64,000 bases of DNA from Quadrisphaera granulorum (GCF_003149145.1 NZ_QGDQ01000001.1:1-64000), one strand, 5' to 3'. Shown: positions 16,001-24,251, counted from the first letter of the stretch. Notes: generated by a model not told the origin, from the sequence alone. Numbers and translations are program-made.

Positions 16001-18747
16001 ACGCGAGCTGGGGCGACACCGAGAACGGCTTCTTCACCGGCTCGATCGACGACGTGGCCATCTACGGCCGCGCGCTGACCGCGGCCGACGTGTCGGCCCA
16101 CTTCAAGGCCGGCGGCGGCAACCTCGCGCCCACGTCCTCGTTCACTGCGACCCCCACCGCCCTGGCGCTCGCCGTGGACGGCTCGGGCAGCACCGACTCC
16201 GACGGCACCGTCGCCTCCTTCGCCTGGACGTTCGGCGACGGCGGAACGGGGACCGGGGTGACCGCGACGCACACCTATGCCGCCCCCGGCATCTACACGG
16301 TCACGCTCACCACGACCGACGACAAGGGCGCTACCGCGACGTCCCAGCAGCGCGTCAGCGTCCGGTCCGCCTCGGCGGTCGCTCCCGCGGACGCCTACGG
16401 CAAGGCCGTCTACGACGCCGGGCCCGACGCGTACTACCGCCTCGACGACGCCGCCGGCACGACGACCGCTGCTGACTCCAGCGGTTTCGAGAGCACGGGC
16501 ATCGTCCGTGGCGGCGTGCGCACCGGGACGCCGGGCGTCGCGCAGTCCGTGGGCGCCGGCACCGGGTCCACCTTCGACGGCCAGGTCGGCAGCATCATCG
16601 TCGATCCCCGCCGCATCGACGCCCCGAGCCAGTACTCCACCGAGCTGTGGTTCAACACCACCAGCACCCTCGGCGGCAAGCTCGTCGGCTTCGGCGATGC
16701 CGAGTCCGGCTACAGCGGCAGCTACGACCGCCACGTCTGGATGGACCGCAACGGCACGCTGCACTTCGGTACCTGGACGGGCTACGCGAACACCGTGGAC
16801 ACCACCACCGCGTACAACGACGGGGTCTGGCACCACGTCGTCGCGACGCAGGGCGACGCGGGCATGGTGCTCTACGTCGACGGCAAGGTCGTCGGCACCA
16901 ACGGCCAGACGCAGGCCCAGAACTACTCCGGGTACTGGCGGGTCGGCGGTGACTCGAGCTGGGGCGACACCGAGAACGGCTTCTTCGCCGGTGCGATCGA
17001 CGAGGTGGCCTTCTACTCGAAGGCGATCAGCGCGAGCACCGTGGCCGATCACTTCGCCAAGGGCGCGCCGAACCAGGCTCCGACGGCGGCCTTCACCGGC
17101 GGCGCCAAGGACCTGGTGGCCACCTTCGACGCCTCGACGTCCAAGGACGCCGACGGGACCGTGGCCTCCTACGCCTGGGACTTCGGTGACGGGTCCACCG
17201 GCACCGGGGCCACCCCGACGCACACCTACGCGGCGGCCGGGACGTACACCGTGAAGGTCGTCGTCACCGACGACAAGGGCGCCACCGGCACCACTACCGG
17301 CACGGTGACGGTGACCGCGCCGAACCAGGCTCCGACGGCGGCCTTCACCGGCGGCGCCAAGGACCTGGTGGCCACCTTCGACGCCTCGACGTCCAAGGAC
17401 GCCGACGGGACCGTGGCCTCCTACGCCTGGGACTTCGGTGACGGGTCCACCGGCACCGGGGCCACCCCGACGCACACCTACGCGGCGGCCGGGACGTACA
17501 CGGTCAAGCTCGTGGTGAGCGACGACAAGGGCGCCACGGGGACCACCAGCTCGGCGCTCACCGTCACCGCCCCGGTCAACCAGGCCCCGACGGCCTCGTT
17601 CGCGAGCGCGTCGAAGGACCTGGGCGCCACCTTCGACGCCAAGGCCTCAGCCGACTCCGACGGAACGGTCGCTTCCTACGCCTGGACCTTCGGGGACGGC
17701 ACGTCGGGCACCGGCGTGACGGCGGCGCACACCTACGCGGCGGCGGGCACCTACACCGTCACCCTCGTCGTCACCGACGACAAGGGCGCCACGGGCACCT
17801 CCACCGACACGGTGGTGGTGACCGCTCCGGTGGTCGCCAACCAGGCCCCCACCGCGTCCTTCACCAGCGCGGTCACCAAGCTCCAGGCCAACCTCGACGC
17901 GAGCGCGTCGAAGGACGCCGACGGGACCGTGGCCTCCTACGCCTGGGATTTCGGAGACGGCACCACCGGCACCGGCAAGACCGTGACCCACGCCTACGCC
18001 GCGGCCGGCACCTACCAGGTGACGCTCACCGTGACCGACAACAAGGGCGCGACCGGCACGAGCACCGCCTCGGTCACCGCGAGCGCTGACGTGCAGCCGC
18101 AGCCGACGAACGGCACGGTCGCCGCGGACGCCTTCGGGCGCACCACGTCGGGCGGCTGGGGCACCGCCGACACCGGCGGCGCCTGGACCACCTCCGGAGG
18201 TGCCAGCGCCTTCTCCACCGGCGGGGGCACGGGCCGGATGGTGATCGCCAAGCCGGGCGCCACGCTGTCGGCCGCCCTCGGCGGCGTCAGCGCCTCGGGC
18301 ACTGACCTGCAGGCCACGTTCTCCGTCGACAGGGCGGCGACGGGTGGCGGCGTCTACCTGACGCTGCAGGGCCGCAAGGTCGGCAACGACGACTACCGCG
18401 TCACGGCCCGCCAGCTGGCCAACGGCTCGGTGTCGCTGATCCTGGGCAAGGTGGTCGGTGGGACCTCCACCACGCTCAAGGCGGTGACCGTGCCGGGCGT
18501 GACGGTGGGTGCCGGTCAGCAGCTCGTGGTCCGGCTGCAGACCACGGGAAGCGGCACCACCACGCTGAGCGCCAAGGCGTGGCTGGCCGGCTCCGCAGAG
18601 CCGAGCGCGTTCCAGGTCACGGCGACCGACGCGGCCCCCAGCCTGCAGACCGCGGGCGGGATCGGGGTCGTCGCCTACCTGTCGGGCAGCTCGACGAACG
18701 CCCCCACCACGGTGTCCGTCAGCAACCTGAAGGCGATCCGTTCCTGA
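13045..18747 (+). CDS. Giant secreted multidomain protein (propeller-like, three LamG, five PKD, C-terminal beta domain)
   Basis: 1900 residues; ATG with GGGAG upstream. The signal peptide ends near residue 33 (PTGAAPALA-A). Residues ~45-450 hold repeated blades with VAGQF, YVSGSFTQANG, YAGGIFSKVG and YGGEFPSVNG, like delta-60/beta-propeller proteins. A fibronectin-like stretch follows at ~455-545. LamG/concanavalin-like domains lie at ~549-789, 799-1022 and 1116-1339 (each with DxYWRL or DAYYRL, YDRHVWMDRNG, YNDG-WHH). PKD domains lie at ~1027-1107 and ~1344-1690 (four in a row, with YAWDFGDG). The C-terminal ~200 residues match the N-terminal domain of the 8493 lyase-like protein. There is no sortase motif or membrane anchor. 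Probably an extracellular carbohydrate-binding or adhesive matrix protein. Confidence 0.9.
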   Translation: MSVKRLRRRATVAASALAAALALPTGAAPALAADAVPTAAEQLPATVSADSLPTVQINGVVWNQLVVGNTVYVAGQFTSARPAGSPLGSNETPRSNLLAYDITTGNLISSWAPTVNGVAYGLAASADGKKIYVSGSFTQANGQTQYRVAAFDATSGALISGFRPVFDARVRTIAVVGNTLYAGGIFSKVGSTPRARLAAVNATTGALVTGWAPTADAEVLAMVVPSSKPELVIAGRFGLVNGDAWRGSAALDLGSGANLPWDVQNHVYNYGDAAAVYSLSTDGTSVFGTGYNYGSNGNFENSFSAAADGGTFQWLNPCLGDTYGSYPLGGVLYTAGHAHDCSAMGGLPDLTPRQYQWALAATTAASGKLNPRNAYGWAEGTPANTQLHWTPSFTAGTYTGQSQSTWNVTGNGQYLLYGGEFPSVNGVGQQGIARFAVRSAAPNVQGPQGAGDLTPSATSTYPGQVRVTWRAAWDRDDKTLTYELLRGPAGNTTVVATTTASSEWWDRPPVALDDPSPLAGAQLYRVRVTDPSGNTVTGAASSVTATTAASAYAQLVKTDGASDYWRLNDRSGVVGTASIGGHDLTVDASEQRAQAGATADGDTSIGFTGVTQVDAPNRFGPSYKAVIPAATTYALDGPQTYTTEAWINTTTTKGGKIIGFGDSKRDYSSSYDRHVYMTDDGRLVAGVYDGSIRAVTSTKSYNDGQWHHVVATLGANGLSLYVDGVKVASNGAATQAQPFHGYWRIGGDNVSFWPNQPTSAGFAGSIDDVAIYPTALTGAQIRAHYAATGRAVLTPAKPSDTYGGAVYDSAPDAYWRLQETSGTALADSSPEGAVPAVVNGSPALGDPGVPGITGSTAVSFDGNPDNTVASAAATVAPSVYSEELWFKTTSTLGGKLIGFGDAQSGRSGAYDRHVWMDRNGTLHFGTWTGQENRADSTKAYNDGTWHHLVATQGAQGMALYVDGKLVGSNAQTGAQDYSGYWRVGGDASWGDTENGFFTGSIDDVAIYGRALTAADVSAHFKAGGGNLAPTSSFTATPTALALAVDGSGSTDSDGTVASFAWTFGDGGTGTGVTATHTYAAPGIYTVTLTTTDDKGATATSQQRVSVRSASAVAPADAYGKAVYDAGPDAYYRLDDAAGTTTAADSSGFESTGIVRGGVRTGTPGVAQSVGAGTGSTFDGQVGSIIVDPRRIDAPSQYSTELWFNTTSTLGGKLVGFGDAESGYSGSYDRHVWMDRNGTLHFGTWTGYANTVDTTTAYNDGVWHHVVATQGDAGMVLYVDGKVVGTNGQTQAQNYSGYWRVGGDSSWGDTENGFFAGAIDEVAFYSKAISASTVADHFAKGAPNQAPTAAFTGGAKDLVATFDASTSKDADGTVASYAWDFGDGSTGTGATPTHTYAAAGTYTVKVVVTDDKGATGTTTGTVTVTAPNQAPTAAFTGGAKDLVATFDASTSKDADGTVASYAWDFGDGSTGTGATPTHTYAAAGTYTVKLVVSDDKGATGTTSSALTVTAPVNQAPTASFASASKDLGATFDAKASADSDGTVASYAWTFGDGTSGTGVTAAHTYAAAGTYTVTLVVTDDKGATGTSTDTVVVTAPVVANQAPTASFTSAVTKLQANLDASASKDADGTVASYAWDFGDGTTGTGKTVTHAYAAAGTYQVTLTVTDNKGATGTSTASVTASADVQPQPTNGTVAADAFGRTTSGGWGTADTGGAWTTSGGASAFSTGGGTGRMVIAKPGATLSAALGGVSASGTDLQATFSVDRAATGGGVYLTLQGRKVGNDDYRVTARQLANGSVSLILGKVVGGTSTTLKAVTVPGVTVGAGQQLVVRLQTTGSGTTTLSAKAWLAGSAEPSAFQVTATDAAPSLQTAGGIGVVAYLSGSSTNAPTTVSVSNLKAIRS
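17065..17501 (+). repeat. Perfect 185-bp direct duplication inside the PKD array
   Basis: Bases 17065-17249 and 17317-17501 are identical over 185 bp, offset by 252 bp (84 codons), and encode most of PKD domains 2 and 3. The flanking PKD domains are similar in protein but differ in DNA, so this pair is recent or kept identical by gene conversion. The in-frame offset allows copy-number change without breaking the protein. Confidence 0.9.
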
Positions 18748-18779
18748 GTCGCTGACTGACCGCTGATGCGGACGTGACG

Positions 18780-18821
18780 CCACAGCGGGCCCGCTCCCCT
18801 CGGGGAGCGGGCCCGCTGTGG
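18780..18821 (+). terminator. Strong hairpin after the giant secreted protein
   Basis: A perfect 20-bp stem (18780-18799 with 18802-18821, starting CCACAGCGGGCC) with only TC between the arms, 32 nt after the stop codon. No U-tract. A very likely intrinsic-type terminator for the 5.7-kb gene. Confidence 0.85.
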
Positions 18822-18837
18822 TGAGGGCCGGACGGGC

Positions 18838-18852
18838 GTGATCGTTCGTCCG
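18838..18852 (+). promoter_or_regulatory. Shared upstream 15-mer, copy 2
   Basis: GTGATCGTTCGTCCG, matching 10658-10672 at 14 of 15 bases, 117 nt before the GT4 start at 18955. A 7-bp hairpin (GGGCTCC at 18859, GGAGCCC at 18872) follows. Candidate regulatory element shared by two glycosyltransferase genes. Confidence 0.4.
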
Positions 18853-18954
18853 ATCGGTGGGCTCCGACGGGGGAGCCCTGCGGAGGACCACAGGCATCAG
18901 CCGATGGTCCGGGCGAGGCCGGGTGTCACTCCGGCGAGGACAGGAGCAGATGAC

Positions 18955-20214
18955 ATGGCAGCACTGCCGCACCTCGGAGCCAGCGACGTGGCCACGAGCC
19001 GCCGCGTCCTGGTGACGCACCCGGGGGCCGAACTGTATGGCTCGGACCGCATGGTCTTGGAGTCCGTCCAGGGGCTCCTCGAGGACGGTTGGACTGTGAC
19101 CGTGGCGCTCCCTGGCGAGGGCCCCCTCACGGCGCTGCTGGCTGCGGCCGGCGCCGACTGCCGCACCGTGCCCACGCCGGTGCTGCGCAAGTCGGCCGCC
19201 ACGCCGCGCGGCCTGATCTCGCTGGCCGCGTCCGTGCTCCGGACAGCGCCGGCGGCCTGGCGGCTGCTGCGGGCGGAGCGTCCCGCGGCCGTCTACGTCA
19301 GCACACTCACCACTCCGCTGTGGCTGCTGCTCGCCAAGACGGCGCGCGTGCCGGTGATCTGCCACGTCCACGAGGCCGAGGGGAACGCCCGGCCGCTGGT
19401 GCGCCTGGTCCTCACGGCGCCGCTGCTGCTGGCCGACCGGATCCTCGTCAACAGCCGCTACGCCCTCGACGTCCTGCTGTCGTCGGTGCCGTCCTTGCGG
19501 ACGCGCTCGAGCGTGGTGCTCAACGGCGTCCGGGGGCCCGAAGCGTCGCCGGTCCCTCGCCCGCGGCGCAGCGAGGAGTCCCTGCAGCTGGTCTACGTGG
19601 GGCGGCTCTCCGAGCGCAAGGGCGTCTTCGTGGCCCTCGACGCGTTCGAGAGGCTCGTGCTGAGCGGTCAGGACGTCGAGCTGACCCTCGTCGGTGACGT
19701 CTTCGGCGAGCACGTCGAGGTCGCCGAGCAGCTGGAGCAGCGTCTCGCCGCCCCGGCGATAGCCGGCCGCGTGCACCGCAGCGGCTTCAGCATCGGCATC
19801 TGGGACCACCTGGCCGCCGCCGACGTCGTCCTCGTCCCGTCGGTGCTGCCGGAGCCGTTCGGCAACACCGCGGTCGAGGGCGTGCTCGCCGGCCGACCCG
19901 TCGTCGCCAGCGCCCTGGGCGGTCTGCCCGAGGCCGTCGCCGGTGTCGCCAGTGCTCAACTGGTGGAGCCGGGGTCTGCGTCGGCCCTGGCCGATGCCGT
20001 CCTCGCTGTCAGCAGCGACCTCGACAGGTTCTCCCAGTGCGCCATCCGCGATGCGCAGGACGCGGTCTTCCGCTTCTCCCCACAGCGGTACCGGCGCGAC
20101 ATCGCCGGTTCCGTCAGTGACCTGACCGGCATCTTCCACACCGACACCGCAGACCACGTGTCCGGTGCGTTCGGTACGGCGTCCGTCGCTGACCTCGCCG
20201 AAGGACGCCCGTGA
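18955..20214 (+). CDS. Glycosyltransferase family 4
   Basis: 419 residues from ATG 18955 (AGGAG at 18942-18946). An upstream frame to 18838 overlaps the regulatory motif and looks non-coding. GT-B fold: the N-terminal acceptor domain begins RVLVTHPGAELYGSDRMVLE. The C-terminal domain shows VYVGRLSERKGVFVALDAFE and the donor-site VLVPSVLPEPFGNTAVEGVLAG (E-x7-E). It probably adds one sugar to the lipid-linked repeat unit on the cytoplasmic side. It converges on the polymerase gene at 20231. Sugar specificity cannot be read. Confidence 0.9.
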   Translation: MAALPHLGASDVATSRRVLVTHPGAELYGSDRMVLESVQGLLEDGWTVTVALPGEGPLTALLAAAGADCRTVPTPVLRKSAATPRGLISLAASVLRTAPAAWRLLRAERPAAVYVSTLTTPLWLLLAKTARVPVICHVHEAEGNARPLVRLVLTAPLLLADRILVNSRYALDVLLSSVPSLRTRSSVVLNGVRGPEASPVPRPRRSEESLQLVYVGRLSERKGVFVALDAFERLVLSGQDVELTLVGDVFGEHVEVAEQLEQRLAAPAIAGRVHRSGFSIGIWDHLAAADVVLVPSVLPEPFGNTAVEGVLAGRPVVASALGGLPEAVAGVASAQLVEPGSASALADAVLAVSSDLDRFSQCAIRDAQDAVFRFSPQRYRRDIAGSVSDLTGIFHTDTADHVSGAFGTASVADLAEGRP

Positions 20215-20230
20215 GCACGGACCTGGACAC

Positions 20231-21721
20231 TTAGGGGTTCAGCGGTGGCGTCGTGTGGAGCGGGCTCCAGGACGTGGTCCTCTTCCTGCGCCGGTGAGCG
20301 ACGACGGCGGGGGTGAGCGCCACCGCCAGGGCGAACGCCACGTCCGGCATGTTGGTGTAGAGCGGCCCGAAGCCGAGGAACCACACCGCTGACGCCACCC
20401 AGAACACCGACTGGGCGCTCGCGCGACGGGAGACGGCGTCGGCAAGCAGGGCGTCCAGGAGCAGGAACGCCATGGCCAGGCCGAAGGCCGCACCGACCAC
20501 GCCGCAGCTGGCCCACAGGTCGGCGATGATCGAGTGCAGCTCGATGTGGCCACCGAACATGTAGTGGTCGACGTAGCCGTTGCCGGGCTGGATGCCGACC
20601 TTCGCCATACCCTGCTTGGCCAGCAGCACGTCTTCCTGGTTGGGCACTGCGCCCAGCCCGAAGCCCCACGGCTGGGAGGGGACCAGGGAGATGGTGGCCT
20701 GCATCTCGGGGCGGCCACCCACGAGGAGCGATCCGCCGCCCGCGGTGACCTGCGCCTGCGAGCGTGCGGCGACCTCCTCGCCGAGTGCGCCCCCGACGAG
20801 CAGCTGCTGACCGATGGCCCCGGCTCCGGTGATGGCCAGTACGAGCAGCATGCCCATCTGCACACGGTGCCAGGCGCTGCGCGCCTGCCCCGCCACGGCC
20901 GAAGGGAACGCCTGCCACAGCATCACCGCCGCGGTGAGCACGCAGAACCCGGCGTAGCTGCGGGAGTCGAAGGCGAGCCCCACCACCGCCAGGAGCACCA
21001 GCGCCGCGGCGCTGAGCACGGGCTGGCGCCAGCGGGCGACGACGGCCAGCACGATGGTCGTGACCGGGAGCGACAGCTGGTACTTCCAGGCGTTGATGGG
21101 GCTGAACCCGTCCAGGCCCACCGCCACGAGCATGCCGACACCCACGATCAGGGCCATCGTCTCGACGCCCAGGGCGCTCCGCACCCACAGCAGCAGCCCG
21201 ACAGCTCCCAGCGCGCTCAGCACGCCCACCGCAGTGGACTGCGCCAGCTTGGGATCGATGACGTGCTGCGTGGTGAGCTCCGCGATGGTCCACCCGGCCA
21301 GCAGCGCCACCACCCCGAAGGCCACGACGGTCGTGGCACCGCGGTAGCGCCTGAGACGAGGTAGCCACACGGGGAGCAGGAGTACCGACAGCACCGTCGT
21401 GGTGGTGATGGGGAACTTCAGCATGACGTCGGCGCCGACGGCCAGGGCGGTGATGCCTGCGGTCGCGGAGCGCAGGATCGCGACGGGCCTCAGCCCGGGT
21501 CGCTGGCTCCAGCGCGCGCGCGGCGAGCGGTCGCGCCGGGAGCCCCCGCCGTTGCGCCGGGCGAGGGCCTCCTGGTCCTCCAGCCAGCGCTCCAACCGAG
21601 CGACCGGAAGCCCGGCCTGGGAGGCGACGCTGCGGCTGGCGTCGGAGCGGGACGTGCCTGCCTGCTCCAGGTCGAGCACGCGCGAGACGGCGCGCCGCTG
21701 AGCCTCGACGGTGACCCGCAC
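20231..21721 (-). CDS. Wzy-like O-antigen/exopolysaccharide polymerase with N-terminal HTH-like segment
   Basis: 496 residues from a GTG 2 nt after the BY-kinase stop. Residues ~1-60 (AVSRVLDLEQAGTSRSDAS, SQAGLPVARLERWLEDQEAL) look like a helix-turn-helix of transposase type rather than a membrane protein. From ~85 on there are about 11-12 hydrophobic helices. A large extracytoplasmic loop at ~310-380 contains GFGLGAVPNQED and PGNGYVDHYMFGGHIELHS, the place where Wzy/WaaL proteins keep their functional His/Arg residues. The role would be joining repeat units outside the membrane. The HTH-like part could be a mis-extended start, but no good internal start with a ribosome site is evident. Confidence 0.75.
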   Translation of the reverse strand: MRVTVEAQRRAVSRVLDLEQAGTSRSDASRSVASQAGLPVARLERWLEDQEALARRNGGGSRRDRSPRARWSQRPGLRPVAILRSATAGITALAVGADVMLKFPITTTTVLSVLLLPVWLPRLRRYRGATTVVAFGVVALLAGWTIAELTTQHVIDPKLAQSTAVGVLSALGAVGLLLWVRSALGVETMALIVGVGMLVAVGLDGFSPINAWKYQLSLPVTTIVLAVVARWRQPVLSAAALVLLAVVGLAFDSRSYAGFCVLTAAVMLWQAFPSAVAGQARSAWHRVQMGMLLVLAITGAGAIGQQLLVGGALGEEVAARSQAQVTAGGGSLLVGGRPEMQATISLVPSQPWGFGLGAVPNQEDVLLAKQGMAKVGIQPGNGYVDHYMFGGHIELHSIIADLWASCGVVGAAFGLAMAFLLLDALLADAVSRRASAQSVFWVASAVWFLGFGPLYTNMPDVAFALAVALTPAVVAHRRRKRTTSWSPLHTTPPLNP

Positions 21722-21723
21722 GA

Positions 21724-23109
21724 TCAGGCGGGGCTGCGGCGCAGGCGCAGCCCCCAGGGCTTCTGCGCCACGGTGGGCCCGTAGTAGTACGGGCTCGACA
21801 CCTGGCCCTTGACGCGGTTGAGGACGACGCCCATGAGCCGCGCCCGTGCCATCAGCAGGCTCTGGATGCTCGTCTCCACGTGCTTGCGCGTGGTCATCGA
21901 CCCGTTGACGACCAGCAGCGCGCCGTCGGCCTGAGCCGCGAGGACGGCGGCGTCGGACACCGGCAGCAGCGGCGGAGCATCCAGGACGACCACGTCGTAC
22001 TGCTCGCGCGCTGCCTGCAGCAGCACCCCCATCTGGTGCGAGCCGAGCAGCTCGTTGGGGTTGGGTGGCGTCTCCCCGGAGGTCAGCACGTCCATCCTCT
22101 GGGGGCCGACGGGCTGCAGGACGTCGGCCAACGCTGCCCGCCCGGACAGCACCGTCGCGAGGCCGGCCTCACCGACCAGCCCGAGGATCTTCGCGACCGT
22201 CGGACGGCGCAGGTCCGCATCGATGAGGAGTACGCGTGCCCCGGCCCCGGCCATCGTCACCGCGAGGTTGACCGCCGTGGTGCTCTTGCCCTCGCCGGCA
22301 GAGGAGGAGGTCACCACGACCACCTGGCTGGTGCCCTCGAGGTTCATGAACTGCACGTTGCTGCGCAGTCGCCGGTAGGACTCGCCCCGCGGGCTCCCGG
22401 CGTCACCGCTGAACGGCACCAGCTCCGGCTCGGAGCCCGCGCGCTCGCTGATGGCGCCCAGCACCGGGGCCTCGGTGACCAGCGCCACGTCCTCCTCGGT
22501 GCGGACCTTGGTGTCGAGCAGCTCGCGCAGCACCACGAACAGGACGGCGAGGCCCAGACCCGCGGCCAGACCCAGGACGGCCATGAGCTTGCGCTGCGGG
22601 GCGAACGCGAAGGGCGGCGGGCTGGCGGGGGCGATGGTGGTGACCTTGATGCGCTCGGAGTTGCTGGAGGCACTGGGCTCGAGGTCGCTCACGGCCACCG
22701 CGAGCTGGGAGGCCACGGCGTTGGCGACGTCCGCAGCGCCGCGGGCGGAACCGGCGGTGGCGCCGATCTCGATGACGACCGTCTCCACGGGGCTGCTGGC
22801 GGTGATGTTCTTGGCCAGGCGCTGCGGCGTGGTGTCCAGGCCGAGCTCGTCGATGACCGGCTGCAGCACCGTCGGTGTCGTCACCAGCAGCACGTACGAC
22901 TGGATGATGCCCTGGGTGTAGGAGGAGCCCTGCGCGAGCTCGCTCACCGACCCGCCGCGGTCCAACGACAGGAACACCGTCGCCTCGGCCCGGAAGCTGT
23001 CGGGCTGCCCCACCGTCGAGACCACACCGAGGACACCCCCCAGCATGCCCCCGAGCACCAGCACGAGCCAGCGCCGCCGCAGCAGCACCACGTAGTCCAC
23101 GAGCTCCAC
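21724..23109 (-). CDS. Wzz/BY-kinase fusion (polysaccharide copolymerase-tyrosine autokinase), copy 1
   Basis: 461 residues from GTG 23109, chosen because AGGAGG lies 6 nt upstream and the protein then starts VELVDYVVLLRRRW, like its paralogue at 38942. Two membrane helices (~15-35 and ~175-195) bracket the Wzz extracellular part. The kinase domain has Walker A SSSAGEGKSTTAVNLAVTMA, Walker A' VLLIDADLRRP and Walker B DVVVLDAPPLL. A C-terminal YYY cluster (SPYYYGP) would be the autophosphorylation site. It sets chain length and export together with the polymerase gene directly downstream. Confidence 0.93.
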   Translation of the reverse strand: MELVDYVVLLRRRWLVLVLGGMLGGVLGVVSTVGQPDSFRAEATVFLSLDRGGSVSELAQGSSYTQGIIQSYVLLVTTPTVLQPVIDELGLDTTPQRLAKNITASSPVETVVIEIGATAGSARGAADVANAVASQLAVAVSDLEPSASSNSERIKVTTIAPASPPPFAFAPQRKLMAVLGLAAGLGLAVLFVVLRELLDTKVRTEEDVALVTEAPVLGAISERAGSEPELVPFSGDAGSPRGESYRRLRSNVQFMNLEGTSQVVVVTSSSAGEGKSTTAVNLAVTMAGAGARVLLIDADLRRPTVAKILGLVGEAGLATVLSGRAALADVLQPVGPQRMDVLTSGETPPNPNELLGSHQMGVLLQAAREQYDVVVLDAPPLLPVSDAAVLAAQADGALLVVNGSMTTRKHVETSIQSLLMARARLMGVVLNRVKGQVSSPYYYGPTVAQKPWGLRLRRSPA

Positions 23110-23170
23110 CAACGACCTCCTCCGGCCCCGCCCCAGCGACGTCCTCACGGGGCATCGGCCGAACGGTGGA

Positions 23171-23202
23171 ATCCCTTGAGCCCCCACGGCACCTCAAGGG
23201 AT
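23171..23202. promoter_or_regulatory. Palindrome in the divergent BY-kinase / GT2 intergenic region
   Basis: ATCCCTTGAG at 23171-23180 and CTCAAGGGAT at 23193-23202 form a perfect 10-bp inverted repeat with a 12-nt spacer. It lies midway between the divergent starts at 23109 and 23238. Position, symmetry and relatively low GC suggest a dimeric repressor or activator site acting on both operons. Confidence 0.55.
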
Positions 23203-23237
23203 GTCGCCGAAACGCCGAAGAAGCGCAGGTGGAACGC

Positions 23238-24251
23238 GTGAAGACCGTCGTCGCCGTGCTCACCTACCGGCGCCCCGTCGACCTGGCCGAGGTGTTGCCG
23301 CAGCTCGTTGCCCAGGCGACGTCCGTCGAGCACCACGACGTGCGCGTCCTGGTGGTGGACAACGACCCCGACGCCGGCGCGCGAGCCACCGTCGCCGAGC
23401 ACGCCGCCCGCACCGCCGAGGCCGCCCGCACCGCCGAGGCCGCCGGCGCCGTCAGCGCCGCTGGCGCAGGTACAGCTGCCACCCTGACGGCCCCCGTCGT
23501 GCCCGTCGTCCACACGCACGAGCCCCGCCCCGGCATCGCCGCCGCCCGCAACCGAGCGCTGGCGGAGGCCTTCGCCGCCGGTGACGACCTCCTGGTCTTC
23601 ATCGACGACGACGAGCGGCCCGAGGGCGACTGGCTGCGCGCGCTGGTCACCCTGCACGAGCGCACCGGCGCCGGCGCCGTCGTCGGGCCCGTGGTCTCCC
23701 GGTTCCCCGCGCCGCTGGACCCGTGGATCGCCGCGGGCGGCTTCTTCGACCGCCGACGGCTGCCCACCGGGACCGCGGTGGAGGTGGCCGCCACCAACAA
23801 CCTGCTGCTGGACCTGCGCCAGCTGAAGGCTGCGGGCACCACCTTCGACGAGCGGTTCGGCATCACCGGAGGTTCCGACACGCTCTTCACCCGCGAGCTG
23901 CACGCCCGGGGCATGCAGATGCTGTGGTGCGACGAGGCCGTGGTCACCGACGTCGTCCCCGTCGCCCGGGCCACCCGCTCCTGGGTGCTGCGTCGTGCGC
24001 TGCGCAGCGGCAACGCGTGGAGCCGCACCACGCTGGTGCTGCAGCCCGCTCCGACGGGCCGCGCAGTGGCCCGCGCGCGCCTCACCGCGCTCGGCACCAC
24101 CCGCGCCGCCGCCGGGGCGCTGCGCTTCTGCGCGGGCGCGGCGACCGGCCGGACCGGCTGGCGGGCCTCCGGAGCCCGGACCGCGGCCCGCGGCGCGGGC
24201 ATGCTCATGGGCGCCTGGGGCATGGCCTATGCGGAGTACCGCCGTGGCTGA
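23238..24251 (+). CDS. Glycosyltransferase family 2
   Basis: 337 residues from GTG 23238 (AGGTGG 5 nt upstream; GTG 23229 is an alternative). GT-A fold: VKTVVAVLTYRRPVDL, VVDNDPDAG, RPGIAAARNRAL, the metal-binding LVFIDDDERPEGDW and ATNNLLLD. An Ala-rich imperfect repeat (AARTAEAARTAEAAGA, ~55-75) interrupts the early domain and probably forms a loop. It starts a co-translated three-gene unit with the next GT2 and the flippase. It likely adds a sugar to the repeat unit. Confidence 0.88.
   Translation: MKTVVAVLTYRRPVDLAEVLPQLVAQATSVEHHDVRVLVVDNDPDAGARATVAEHAARTAEAARTAEAAGAVSAAGAGTAATLTAPVVPVVHTHEPRPGIAAARNRALAEAFAAGDDLLVFIDDDERPEGDWLRALVTLHERTGAGAVVGPVVSRFPAPLDPWIAAGGFFDRRRLPTGTAVEVAATNNLLLDLRQLKAAGTTFDERFGITGGSDTLFTRELHARGMQMLWCDEAVVTDVVPVARATRSWVLRRALRSGNAWSRTTLVLQPAPTGRAVARARLTALGTTRAAAGALRFCAGAATGRTGWRASGARTAARGAGMLMGAWGMAYAEYRRG

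Noticed and set aside
12925-17475. 1516-codon open frame on the minus strand opposite the giant secreted gene
   Set aside because: It mirrors the repetitive, high-GC plus-strand gene, reads as Val/Gly/Arg/His-rich low-complexity protein and has no start signal or domain. Long antisense frames are expected at this GC content.
17647-20157. 836-codon minus-strand frame over the PKD region and the GT4
   Set aside because: It crosses a strong plus-strand terminator and two real genes; composition is that of a codon-bias artefact.
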